From positions 36,648 to 100,647 of the forward strand of contig DUMU01000024.1 of assembly GCA_012839805.1 (NCBI GenBank): a stretch of DNA of 64,000 nt, written 5' to 3'. Both the position numbers and the translations under genes were made by a program. Source of the DNA: Bacillota bacterium. GTDB lineage: Bacteria > Bacillota > Limnochordia > Limnochordales > DUMU01. A model generated the notes under the pieces. The model was not told the DNA's origin. It made no database searches and saw nothing but the letters and a program-made list of their open reading frames with translations. This document shows positions 35,698 to 43,566 of this stretch, piece by piece. How positions within the stretch are numbered: the first letter of the stretch is position 1; each line of letters begins with the position of its first letter.

Positions 35698-35926
35698 TCG
35701 CAGCCGTGCGGTAGTGAACCACCGGCTGCGAGCGGGGGCGACCGGCTGTGACCGGCTGCGATCGCCTGTGAGCGGCCGCGGCTGCAGCTGGCGGCTGGCG
35801 ATTGGTGGGTTGCCTCCCCCACTTTGGCATCCCTGGCCTGGATCTCCGGAGAAGCGGGCCGAGGCGGGGTGTTATAATGCCAGAGGATGGGAGGAGGCGG
35901 TCTAGCTGCGGTTTTGGGAAGACGGG
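35698..35926 (+). other. Intergenic gap after lptA with repeats and a promoter
   Basis: The 229-bp gap opens with a 9-bp inverted repeat, TCGCAGCCG (35698-35706) and CGGCTGCGA (35723-35731), right after the lptA stop. Two further ACCGGCTG copies follow to about 35760. No T tract is present, so it is at best a weak terminator. An extended -10 box lies at 35870-35878. No protein-like frame was found. Confidence 0.5.
35870..35878 (+). promoter_or_regulatory. Extended -10 promoter for the unknown ABC operon
   Basis: TGTTATAAT matches the TGnTATAAT extended -10 consensus exactly, 49 bases before the start of the next gene. There is no recognisable -35, as is usual for extended -10 promoters. It would give the ABC and lpxC genes their own transcription start. 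Confidence 0.6.
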
Positions 35927-38377
35927 ATGGTCCGGCAGGTGGTCGTCATCTCGGTGGTGGCCATGCTGCTGGTGGCGACGGCCGGGTTCCTGGCTCGAGG
36001 GGCAACGGAACTCGTCTTGTCGCGCGTGCTCACCGGTTATTTCGGGGACGAGGAAGGCTTCGACCTCCTCGTACAATTGCAGGTGGAAGACGCGCCGGCA
36101 GGCCGGGAGGCTCTCGAAGGAGTCCTCCAGGGAGAGCTGCGGGGAACGAAAATCCGGGTCGGCCCATCGCTGGGCGGCCAGCAGAACTACTTCCTCGCCC
36201 TGCCCGCCCGGGTCAAGAACGAGCGGGAGCTCACCCGGCTGGACTCGATTTTGGCGCGCGTCGTCGGCTATTCGGGTTACACGGTCTTGATGCACCCGGT
36301 TCTCACGGTGAACCGCGTTCACCCGGCCTATCGCGATGAGTTATTGTCCTACGTGCGCCGGCAAACCGGGGTGCGGGTCGCTTTCTGGCACGGTGACGAT
36401 CTCGTGCTGCTCCTTACCCGTCCGGAAGCAGCCGCGCCCGTCAAAGTCGCCCTGGATCGCTTCCTCGCCCCCCGTCAGGTCTTCCAGGCCGAATTGCCCT
36501 ACCCGGTCGCTCCCGATCTGCACGCACAGCTGGAAAAGGAAATCGGGGCTCAGCTCGGTCTCCTGCCCCTGCGAGACGAGGGAAAGGGCGGGACTTCAAC
36601 TGCCCCGGGCGATAGATCGGGTGCCGGGCTGCCGGGGGCGGGGGGACTGCCGGGTGCGACCCTTCCGGGTGAATCGGCTGGCGAATTGACGGCCGCTCTG
36701 CGCTCGGCCCGCCGCCTTTTAGGGACGTATGTGACTCGCGCGGAAATACCGGTGACGGCAGCTGAAGCAGGTAAGGCCCTCGCTCCCGGCGATCGGCTGC
36801 TCATCGTGCCGGTGCCCGCCGGCCTATCCTCGTCGTCTCCGGGTGCTTTCGAGACTTCCGATTTTTCCGGTCCTTCCGATTCCGACCGGGGCGGCCGCAA
36901 GTCCGCGGTGGTGGCGCAGATCGTAAACCAGGCGGGGGCACGCGCCGAGGCCGTGGTGGTCAGGGGTCAATGGAACGGCGGAGAAACGGCCCGGGCCTTT
37001 CGCTGGGAGAACGGCCGGTCCACCGGTGAAGTCGGGACGGTCCGGGTCGATTCGCCCCGGCTACGCCTGGCCCGTTCCCTCGGTGAGGTGGAGCGCGTGT
37101 TATCGAATTGGAGGGGTAATGGTACGGACGGCGCTTCCCCTGGGGCCGGGGTGGATCAGAACCTCACGAGTACCCTGGATGACCTGGATAATGCCCTCTC
37201 CGGGGTCGAAGGGCTGCTGGACCGGGTGCAACTGCTCTTTGCCCAATCATCGGGAGCTAAGAAGGACCAGCTGCTTCTTGACCTTGCCCTGCGTGTCCTC
37301 GCCCAGCAGCTGGGAGTGCAGACCGAACCATCACCCCGAGGCGCGCCGGAGCCGGGAACCGTTGGGGTTTCCGGCCTGGACCGGGAAAGCGTCGCCCGGT
37401 TGCGGCGCGGGATTGAACGGCTCCGGGCACAGGCTTCCTTCGTGAACGGCCCGGAGATCGCGGCGGTTCTCGGTGACCTCGGGCGAGTGCGCCGCAGTCT
37501 CCTCGAGATCAATGACGGGGAGATAGGGACGGCAGCCATCGCGCTGGACCGCTACCTCGGTTGGGCGGGGCGGGCTTCGCCCGTGGCCCGGCTTACATGG
37601 CAGGGCCCCTCCGGTATCGAACCCGCGACGGTCAAAGCCGCCCTGGAGCGAGCGTTACACCGGCGAGGGGTGCTGGTTACGGCGATACCGGCCGGGCTCG
37701 TGCAACCCGATGCCCGTACCCAACTCCTGTCGGTGATACGTAGCGCCGGGAGGTTGGTGGGGGTGCTGGTAGCCGGGTTCGTGACGTTGCTCTTCCTCCT
37801 GCTCGACCAGGCTACTCTGATCGCCATGTGGAAAGCGGTGACACGGGCCAAAGCCCGTACCGGGATGCCGGCCCGGGTCCCCGGTATCGCGGGCCGGTTC
37901 CTCACGGCTTGCTGCCGGCCGGCAATGCTTGTGGTTCCCCAGGCCCTCTACGGGGCGGCTGCCGGAGCGCTGCTGTGGGCGGGTGGCAGCTGGGCGGCGA
38001 CGGCGGGGCGGTTCGGCTGGAGCTTCGGCGAAGGGCCGGGTCAGAGTCTGGGTCCGGGCCCGGGGCTTTGGCCCGCCGTCATCGGGGCCGCGCTGGGACT
38101 GGTGGCGGCGCTGGCGGCGGAGCGGCTGAGCCCTATACCCGAAGAGCAGGTCATGGCCGGTGAGTCCTTGGGCCTGTCTTATCGTCAGATACTGGAGACG
38201 ATCGTGATTCCGGCCGGCCGTCCCGGGTTGTGGCTATTCCTTCTGAGCTTGCGACGGCGGCTCCGCGGCGGCCGCCTGGGAGACTGGGTGGCCTGCGGGC
38301 AAGACCGCCGCCAGGGCAGGGGGTCTGGCCAAAGGAAAGGCAACGAAAGGGGAGAAGCATGGCAGGGCTCTTGGTGA
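35927..38377 (+). CDS. Unrecognised membrane protein with ABC-permease EAA-like motif
   Basis: I do not recognise a family for this 816-residue protein. It has one N-terminal membrane helix (residues 5-24), then about 570 residues that should be extracytoplasmic. A proline/glycine linker lies near 225-245 and a Leu-rich helical region near 395-545 (LDDLDNALSGVEGLLDRVQL). Three hydrophobic segments follow (about 605-630, 660-685, 705-730). The C-terminal AGESLGLSYRQILETIVIPA (about 743-762) matches the EAA loop of amino-acid-type ABC permeases, and one weak hydrophobic segment follows. The gene overlaps a GlnQ-like ATPase gene by 19 bp. The pair probably forms an ABC transporter of unknown cargo within the LPS cluster. 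Confidence 0.6.
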   Translation: MVRQVVVISVVAMLLVATAGFLARGATELVLSRVLTGYFGDEEGFDLLVQLQVEDAPAGREALEGVLQGELRGTKIRVGPSLGGQQNYFLALPARVKNERELTRLDSILARVVGYSGYTVLMHPVLTVNRVHPAYRDELLSYVRRQTGVRVAFWHGDDLVLLLTRPEAAAPVKVALDRFLAPRQVFQAELPYPVAPDLHAQLEKEIGAQLGLLPLRDEGKGGTSTAPGDRSGAGLPGAGGLPGATLPGESAGELTAALRSARRLLGTYVTRAEIPVTAAEAGKALAPGDRLLIVPVPAGLSSSSPGAFETSDFSGPSDSDRGGRKSAVVAQIVNQAGARAEAVVVRGQWNGGETARAFRWENGRSTGEVGTVRVDSPRLRLARSLGEVERVLSNWRGNGTDGASPGAGVDQNLTSTLDDLDNALSGVEGLLDRVQLLFAQSSGAKKDQLLLDLALRVLAQQLGVQTEPSPRGAPEPGTVGVSGLDRESVARLRRGIERLRAQASFVNGPEIAAVLGDLGRVRRSLLEINDGEIGTAAIALDRYLGWAGRASPVARLTWQGPSGIEPATVKAALERALHRRGVLVTAIPAGLVQPDARTQLLSVIRSAGRLVGVLVAGFVTLLFLLLDQATLIAMWKAVTRAKARTGMPARVPGIAGRFLTACCRPAMLVVPQALYGAAAGALLWAGGSWAATAGRFGWSFGEGPGQSLGPGPGLWPAVIGAALGLVAALAAERLSPIPEEQVMAGESLGLSYRQILETIVIPAGRPGLWLFLLSLRRRLRGGRLGDWVACGQDRRQGRGSGQRKGNERGEAWQGSW

Positions 38378-39186
38378 GGGGATTGACCAAGCAATTCCCG
38401 GGCTCCCGGCGACCGGCCGTGACCGATTTCGACCTCAGCGTACTCCCCGGGGAGACGGTGGTAGTGATGGGGCCTTCGGGGTCCGGTAAGAGTACTCTCC
38501 TGCGGGCCATCGATCGACTGATCGAGCCGGACCGGGGGGAGATCTACTGGAACGGGGAGGCAGTTCACCGGCTGGAAGGGGAGGCTTTGCGGCGGTGGCG
38601 ACGGCAGGTGGGCTTCGTCTTCCAGCAACACAGCCTTTTCGAGTCGGTGACGGTCCTGGAAAACTGTCTTCTGGCTCCTCTTCTGAGTGGTCTTCCGCCG
38701 GCGCTGGCGCGGGACCGGGCCCGCAACGCGCTGGCCCGGGTGGGACTCTTGGCCCAGGCGAGCCGCCTGCCGGGGGAGCTTTCCGGAGGTGAACGGCAGC
38801 GCGTGGCCATTGCCCGGGCGCTCGCCATGGAGCCGGCTCTCATGCTCTGGGACGAACCGACGGCCAGCCTCGACCCGCTGCTGGTGGGCGAGGTGGTCGA
38901 CTGCCTGACCGGCCTGGCCCGGGAGGGGCGGGCCGCCATGGTGGTGGTTACCCACGACGTGAACCTGGCGGTACGGATCGCCTCCCGGGTCATCTTAATG
39001 GACGAGGGGCGCAAAATCGAAGAAGGTACGCCCGGGGAGATCTTCCATTCGCCCCGAACCGAGCTGGGCAGGAAATACCGGTGTCTTTTCTGGCGTAGCC
39101 GGGCCGAGGTGGCCGAGCCGGCAGAGACGGCGCGGGTGGCGCGGGGAGGAAGCCTCGAGAGGATTCCGGTGGCCGCTGGCGAATAA
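38359..39186 (+). CDS. ABC transporter ATP-binding protein, GlnQ-like
   Basis: The 275-residue ATPase has Walker A MGPSGSGKSTLLRAI, a Q-loop VGFVFQQHSLFESVTVLENC, the signature LSGGERQRVAIARAL, Walker B ALMLWDEPTASLDP and the H-loop VVVTHDVNLAV. This pattern is closest to polar-amino-acid importers (GlnQ/HisP), not to LptB or MsbA. The ATG at 38359 lies inside the preceding gene with AAAGGGGAG upstream. The final 40 residues are a basic extension beyond the usual domain. It should power the membrane protein upstream. Confidence 0.9.
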   Translation: MAGLLVRGLTKQFPGSRRPAVTDFDLSVLPGETVVVMGPSGSGKSTLLRAIDRLIEPDRGEIYWNGEAVHRLEGEALRRWRRQVGFVFQQHSLFESVTVLENCLLAPLLSGLPPALARDRARNALARVGLLAQASRLPGELSGGERQRVAIARALAMEPALMLWDEPTASLDPLLVGEVVDCLTGLAREGRAAMVVVTHDVNLAVRIASRVILMDEGRKIEEGTPGEIFHSPRTELGRKYRCLFWRSRAEVAEPAETARVARGGSLERIPVAAGE

Positions 39187-39202
39187 CGGAAGGCTTCGGG
39201 GG

Positions 39203-40078
39203 GTGCAGCGGGTGGCGGAGGGAAGCGCGGCTAGAACCGGTATCGGGTCGGCGACCGGCTCTGGCATCGGTTTGCATACCGGTACTCCGGTCAGGGTCCG
39301 CTTACGGCGGAATGCTCCCGGAGCCGGGATATCGTTCGTTCGCACCGACCTTCCCGGCTCCCCCGCGATCCCGGCCGACCTCAACCATGTGGTGGCAGGG
39401 CGACGGTGTACCAGCCTGAGGGAACCCCGCTCAGGCGCCACCGTCAAAACGGTGGAACATTTCCTGGCCGCGGCCTTTGCCCTGGCCGCCCGCGATTTGG
39501 TCCTCGAGGTGGACGGGCCAGAGCTACCGGCCGGTGACGGTTCGGCCCGGTGGTGGGTGGAGTTGATCCGGCAGGCGGGGCTGGAGGGCGTGGACTTACC
39601 GGGAGCTTTCCTCGACGCGGATGTAATCGTGACCGATGACAGTTCACCAGGAACCTTCATTGCTGCTTACCCGGCCCCGGTTTTCTCAGCCACCTATGTG
39701 TTCGTGCCGCCCTATGCCGGAGAAGCCGCCCTGCTTGCGGAGTACGTTCACCAGGAGGGGGGCGCAAGCCGCGAGTATTTCGTGGCTGAACTCGCCCCTG
39801 CCCGCACTCCTGCCTTCGTAGATGAGGTAGCGAGCCTCCAGCGGGAAGGTTTGGGCCTCGGGGGAACCATCGACCAGGTGGCGCTCCTCGGGCGGGAAGG
39901 CCCGGCCAACAGGTGGCGTTTCCCCGACGAGCCGGCCCGGCACAAGCTGGTCGACCTCCTGGGAGACCTATCTTTGGCCGGACCGTTGCGGGCGCGTATC
40001 GTAGCGGTGCGTACCGGTCACCGTCATAACCTGGAGCTGGCCCGGCGGCTTTGGCCTCATCTGGGAGCGAGATCATGA
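39203..40078 (+). CDS. lpxC: UDP-3-O-acyl-N-acetylglucosamine deacetylase LpxC
   Basis: The 291-residue zinc enzyme performs the committed step of lipid A synthesis. KTVEHFLAA contains Glu85 and zinc-ligand His86. RHKLVDLLGDLSLAG holds zinc ligands His247 and Asp251. TGHRHN holds the general acid His273. The opening GIGLHTGTPVRVRLR is also a family mark. The start is a GTG at 39203 with GGAAGG upstream. It begins the classic lpxC-fabZ-lpxA run; the fabZ start overlaps its stop (ATGA). Confidence 0.95.
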   Translation: MQRVAEGSAARTGIGSATGSGIGLHTGTPVRVRLRRNAPGAGISFVRTDLPGSPAIPADLNHVVAGRRCTSLREPRSGATVKTVEHFLAAAFALAARDLVLEVDGPELPAGDGSARWWVELIRQAGLEGVDLPGAFLDADVIVTDDSSPGTFIAAYPAPVFSATYVFVPPYAGEAALLAEYVHQEGGASREYFVAELAPARTPAFVDEVASLQREGLGLGGTIDQVALLGREGPANRWRFPDEPARHKLVDLLGDLSLAGPLRARIVAVRTGHRHNLELARRLWPHLGARS

Positions 40079-40599
40079 GCAACGGAGATCAAAACTGGTT
40101 GGACAGCCAGGCCATCCAGCAAATCCTGCCGCACCGGCCCCCTTTCGTGTGGGTGGACCGGATTGTCGCCTTGTCCCCGGGCAGGGCCGCCCGGGGGGTC
40201 AAGATGGTCAGCCGTGACGATCCCCTCGCACCGCTCGGGAGTGACTCCTGTTTCCCCCGGGTGCTCATGCTCGAAGCCATTGCTCAGGTGGCCGCGGTGG
40301 CCTTGATGGCTTCCCCGACCTCGGTCGCCGGTGAACCTGCTCCGGGGTGGGAGCCGGCAGACCGGGATGCGAGCTCGGAGGTGATCCCGCTTTTTGCCGG
40401 AATGGAGATGGTGCACTTCGGGCGGCCGGCACGGGCCGGGGACGTGATCGAAATCGAGGTGGAAGTGGAAAGGGTGCGACGCTCTGCCGCTCGGGTGAGG
40501 GGGCGTTGCCGGGTCGAGGGCGAGATGGCCGTAGAAGGAACGTTCTTGTTTGCCAGAGAGGAGCGAAGAAATGCAGGAAGTACAGGGGTGGCGGGATGA
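40075..40599 (+). CDS. fabZ: FabZ-like hotdog dehydratase, divergent
   Basis: The 174-residue protein has the FabZ opening IQQILPHRPPFVWVDRIVAL with catalytic His20. FPRVLMLEAIAQVAAVA carries the expected Glu67. The usual GHFPGxPIMPG loop ahead of this helix is missing, replaced by LGSDSCFPRVLMLE. A roughly 20-residue insertion (about 78-98) follows the helix. The C-terminal strand GRPARAGDVIEIEVEVERV is standard. FabZ dehydrates 3-hydroxyacyl-ACP, whose hydroxyacyl form is the LpxA substrate. The position between lpxC and lpxA supports the role. Activity is less certain because of the loop loss. Confidence 0.82.
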   Translation: MSNGDQNWLDSQAIQQILPHRPPFVWVDRIVALSPGRAARGVKMVSRDDPLAPLGSDSCFPRVLMLEAIAQVAAVALMASPTSVAGEPAPGWEPADRDASSEVIPLFAGMEMVHFGRPARAGDVIEIEVEVERVRRSAARVRGRCRVEGEMAVEGTFLFAREERRNAGSTGVAG

Positions 40600-41389
40600 G
40601 GGGCTTGCGGCCTCGCCCCGTATCCACCCGACGGCGACGGTGCATCCCCGGGCGGAGCTGGGACGTGGAGTGGTGATTGAGGCTTACGCAGTAATCGGAG
40701 AGAACGTTAGCTTGGGCGATGAGACGCGGGTGGGGATCCGGGCCATCGTAGAAGGCTGGACCACCATCGGGCGCAAGAACCGGATCGGGGCGGGGGCGGT
40801 CATCGGAAACGAGCCCCAGGACCTGAAGTTCAGAGGAGAGAAAACATACCTTTTCATCGGCGACGAGAACGATATTGGTGAACTGGTAACCATCAGCCGC
40901 GGTACGGTCACCGGGCACGGTGAGACCCGGATCGGTAACGGTTGCCGCATCGAAGCTCAGGCCCATGTGGCTCACGATTGCCAGCTGGGCAACGGCGTGC
41001 GGATCGAGCGGGGGGCGGGCATTTCTGGCCACGTCACTTTGGAGGATCAGGTGCTGGTAGGCGCCCACGCCGGTATTCATCAATTCAGCAAAATGGGCAA
41101 GGGGGCGTGGATTATGCCCCTCGCCATGGTCAATAAGGACGTGCCTCCTTACGTAGTGGTGGCCGGAAACATTGCCCGCGTAGTCGGGCTCCACCGGGAA
41201 GGAATGGAGCGGGCGGGCTTGAGCCCCGAGGACCGGCAGGATATCGCCCGGGCGTTCGAGCTCCTCTACCAAAGCGGGCTCAACGTGGCCCAGGCCATCG
41301 AGCAGATGGAGCAGGAGCTGGGCGGGTCACCGGAGATCGACCGCTTCATCCGCTTTCTGCGTAATGCCGACCGGGGGATATGCCGATGA
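40571..41389 (+). CDS. lpxA: Acyl-ACP-UDP-N-acetylglucosamine O-acyltransferase LpxA
   Basis: The 272-residue enzyme is a left-handed beta-helix of hexapeptide repeats from IHPTATVHPRAELGRGVVIE onward. AHVAHDCQLGNG contains His135, which aligns with the catalytic His of LpxA. IHQFSKMGKGAWIMPLAMV and the helical C-terminus (AFELLYQSGLNVAQAIEQM) complete the family pattern. It adds the first hydroxyacyl chain to UDP-GlcNAc. The ATG at 40571 has AGAGGAG upstream and overlaps the end of fabZ by 29 bp. An extra N-terminal 16 residues is present. Confidence 0.95.
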   Translation: MQEVQGWRDEGLAASPRIHPTATVHPRAELGRGVVIEAYAVIGENVSLGDETRVGIRAIVEGWTTIGRKNRIGAGAVIGNEPQDLKFRGEKTYLFIGDENDIGELVTISRGTVTGHGETRIGNGCRIEAQAHVAHDCQLGNGVRIERGAGISGHVTLEDQVLVGAHAGIHQFSKMGKGAWIMPLAMVNKDVPPYVVVAGNIARVVGLHREGMERAGLSPEDRQDIARAFELLYQSGLNVAQAIEQMEQELGGSPEIDRFIRFLRNADRGICR

Positions 41390-42384
41390 CGGGCGAAGAT
41401 ATGCCGGCGAGGAACGGGGAAAGGTCGCGGGCGGGCACCGGAGGAGCTAAGGCGGTCCTGGCCGGGAGCGGGCGCCTTCCCGTGGAGGGGGTTTTGGCGC
41501 TCCGGCGGGCCGGCGAAAGCGAGCCGGTGGTGGCGATTGCCCTGGTAGAAGCGGTAGAACCGGAACTTGCTTCCCTCGCTTCGCAATATTACCGGATTCC
41601 GGTCACCCGCTGGCAGGAAGTGGTAGACACCCTGCGGGCCGCTGGCTGTCGCCGTTGCTACTTTTTGGGTAAGGTCGAAAAGCGGGGGCTGGTGGCAGGC
41701 ACGGCCGGCCGGCACGACGGTGGCGGCACGGCCGGAGGTGGGGACGGGGACAAGGCCGCGGCGAGGGTCGGGGGCGGCGCCGGAGACGGGGTCACGGGCC
41801 AGGCGAGGGGTGGCATGAGGGGAAACCGCCGGGCGCAGTGGGACGCCCGGGCCTTGCGGCTGCTGGAGGGCCTCCAGGCCAAGCCTGACGGGGCAGTATT
41901 CGCGCGCTTGGCGGCTGACCTCGCCGGGGCGGGTATCGAGATCGGCCGCCAGGACGAACTCCTGGCCTCGTTACTCGCCCCGCCCGGCGAATGGACGGGA
42001 CTGGGTATCACCGCCGACGAGGAGAGCATGATCGATCACGGCTTCCAGCTCGCCCGGCTCCTCGCGGACTTGGACATCGGACAGACGGTGGTGCTCAAAG
42101 AGGGCGTGGTGATGGCGGTGGAAGCCGCGGAGGGGACCGACGCCTGCCTGAGAAGGGGAGCGCGTCTTGCCGGCCCCGGCGCGATCGCGGTCAAAGCCTG
42201 CGGAAAAGAGCAGGACCCCCGTTTCGACCTGCCTACCATCGGGCCGGAGACGGTAGCGGTGCTCCGGCGCGGGGGTTACCGGCTCCTCGCCGTCGAGGCA
42301 GGACATACTCTGGTAATCGACGGGGAAAGGACGGTGGCCGAGGCGCGGGCGGCCGGCATCAAGCTGGTGGGGTGGTCACGTTGA
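41386..42384 (+). CDS. lpxI: UDP-2,3-diacylglucosamine diphosphatase LpxI
   Basis: The 332-residue protein has the N-terminal lobe VLAGSGRLPVEGVLALRRAG and the C-terminal lobe with DIGQTVVLKEGVVMAVEAAE and GTDACLRRGARLAG, which carries the Asp used in catalysis by LpxI. It cleaves UDP-diacylglucosamine to lipid X, the job done by LpxH in E. coli. A Gly/Ala/Asp-rich insertion of about 45 residues (roughly 103-148) separates the lobes, so it is longer than the usual 270 residues. The ATG at 41386 overlaps the lpxA stop (ATGA) and has GGGGG eight bases upstream. Confidence 0.9.
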   Translation: MTGEDMPARNGERSRAGTGGAKAVLAGSGRLPVEGVLALRRAGESEPVVAIALVEAVEPELASLASQYYRIPVTRWQEVVDTLRAAGCRRCYFLGKVEKRGLVAGTAGRHDGGGTAGGGDGDKAAARVGGGAGDGVTGQARGGMRGNRRAQWDARALRLLEGLQAKPDGAVFARLAADLAGAGIEIGRQDELLASLLAPPGEWTGLGITADEESMIDHGFQLARLLADLDIGQTVVLKEGVVMAVEAAEGTDACLRRGARLAGPGAIAVKACGKEQDPRFDLPTIGPETVAVLRRGGYRLLAVEAGHTLVIDGERTVAEARAAGIKLVGWSR

Positions 42385-43562
42385 CTTCGACTGCGTCAAG
42401 GCCATCCGTGCCGGCGATCTGGTTGAGTGCCGGTGAGGCTTCCGGAGACCGCCATGCCGCGGCCCTGGTCCAGGCCCTCCAAAAGCTGCGGCCCGGGCTT
42501 CGTTTTGCCGGCCTGGGAGGCCCGTTGATGCGAAAGGCCGGCGTCGAGATCATCTATGATCCGACCCCCATCAGCACGGTGGGGTTCCTCGAGTCCCTGC
42601 GAGCCTCGCCACTGCTCCGGCGAGTGCTCCAGCGCTTGGGAGCCCTGCTTGAGCAGGCGCCCCCCGCCCTGGCCGTCCTCGTCGACTTTCCCGGCTTTAA
42701 CCTCCGCCTGGCCGAGATGTTGCACGAGCGACAAGTGCCGGCGGTCTACTACTTCCCCCCCACGGCGTGGCTTTGGGGCGCCGGGCGGGCCCAACAGGTG
42801 GCCCGTACCACCCTGGCCGTCCTTTCCGTTCTGCCCCCCGAAGTTCCCGTCTATGAACAGGCGGGCGCGAGGGTAATCCCGGTAGGACACCCGGTCGTCG
42901 ATTATGTGTCGTCGGCTCCGGGACGGGAAGAGGCCCGGGCCCGGCTCGGGATCCCCCCCGATGCTCCATGTTTTGCGCTATTACCGGGCAGCCGGAGACA
43001 GGAGATCGATGAACTCCTTTCACCACTCCTGCAGGCGGCCGCTTTGATCCGGGAACGGCTGCCGGGATCTCATTTCCTGCTTCCGGCGGCGCCCTCGCTG
43101 GACCATGAGGACCTTGCCGGTCGCGTCCGGCGGGAGAGCCCTGCATTGGTTCGGGTGCTTCCCGGCGAGGAATGGGTATACACGGTGCTGCGGGCGAGCG
43201 ATCTGGCCCTGGCGGCCAGCGGCACCGTCACTCTGGAAGCGGCCTGTTTGGGAACGCCCATGATTGTCATTTACCGTACCTCCTTTTCCACCTACCTGAT
43301 CGGCCGGCGCTGGTTACACCTGCGTTTGATCGCACTTCCGAATCTCCTCGCAGGACGGGAGATAGTACCGGAGTTGCTCCAAAACCAGGTAACGGCCGAG
43401 AATATCGCGGGGCTCGCCACCGAACTTTACCTCGATCCCGAACGGCGCCGGCGCATGCAGTCGGAGCTCGCCGCAGTAAGGGCCGGATTGGGGGCGCCCG
43501 GGGCGGTGGAACGGGCCGCTCGCGCCGTCCTTTCGGTCCTCGACGCCGGCCCGGGGCGGTGA
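42381..43562 (+). CDS. lpxB: Lipid-A-disaccharide synthase LpxB
   Basis: The 393-residue GT-B glycosyltransferase begins IWLSAGEASGDRHAAALVQA, the LpxB signature with the acceptor-site SGD. LVDFPGFNLRLAE, VYYFPPTAWLWG and ALLPGSRRQEIDELL are family motifs. ASGTVTLEAACLGTPMIVIY binds the UDP donor. It joins lipid X and UDP-diacylglucosamine. The TTG at 42381 overlaps the lpxI stop (TTGA) and has GGTGGGG eight bases upstream. Confidence 0.94.
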   Translation: MTSTASRPSVPAIWLSAGEASGDRHAAALVQALQKLRPGLRFAGLGGPLMRKAGVEIIYDPTPISTVGFLESLRASPLLRRVLQRLGALLEQAPPALAVLVDFPGFNLRLAEMLHERQVPAVYYFPPTAWLWGAGRAQQVARTTLAVLSVLPPEVPVYEQAGARVIPVGHPVVDYVSSAPGREEARARLGIPPDAPCFALLPGSRRQEIDELLSPLLQAAALIRERLPGSHFLLPAAPSLDHEDLAGRVRRESPALVRVLPGEEWVYTVLRASDLALAASGTVTLEAACLGTPMIVIYRTSFSTYLIGRRWLHLRLIALPNLLAGREIVPELLQNQVTAENIAGLATELYLDPERRRRMQSELAAVRAGLGAPGAVERAARAVLSVLDAGPGR

Positions 43563-43566
43563 GGCC

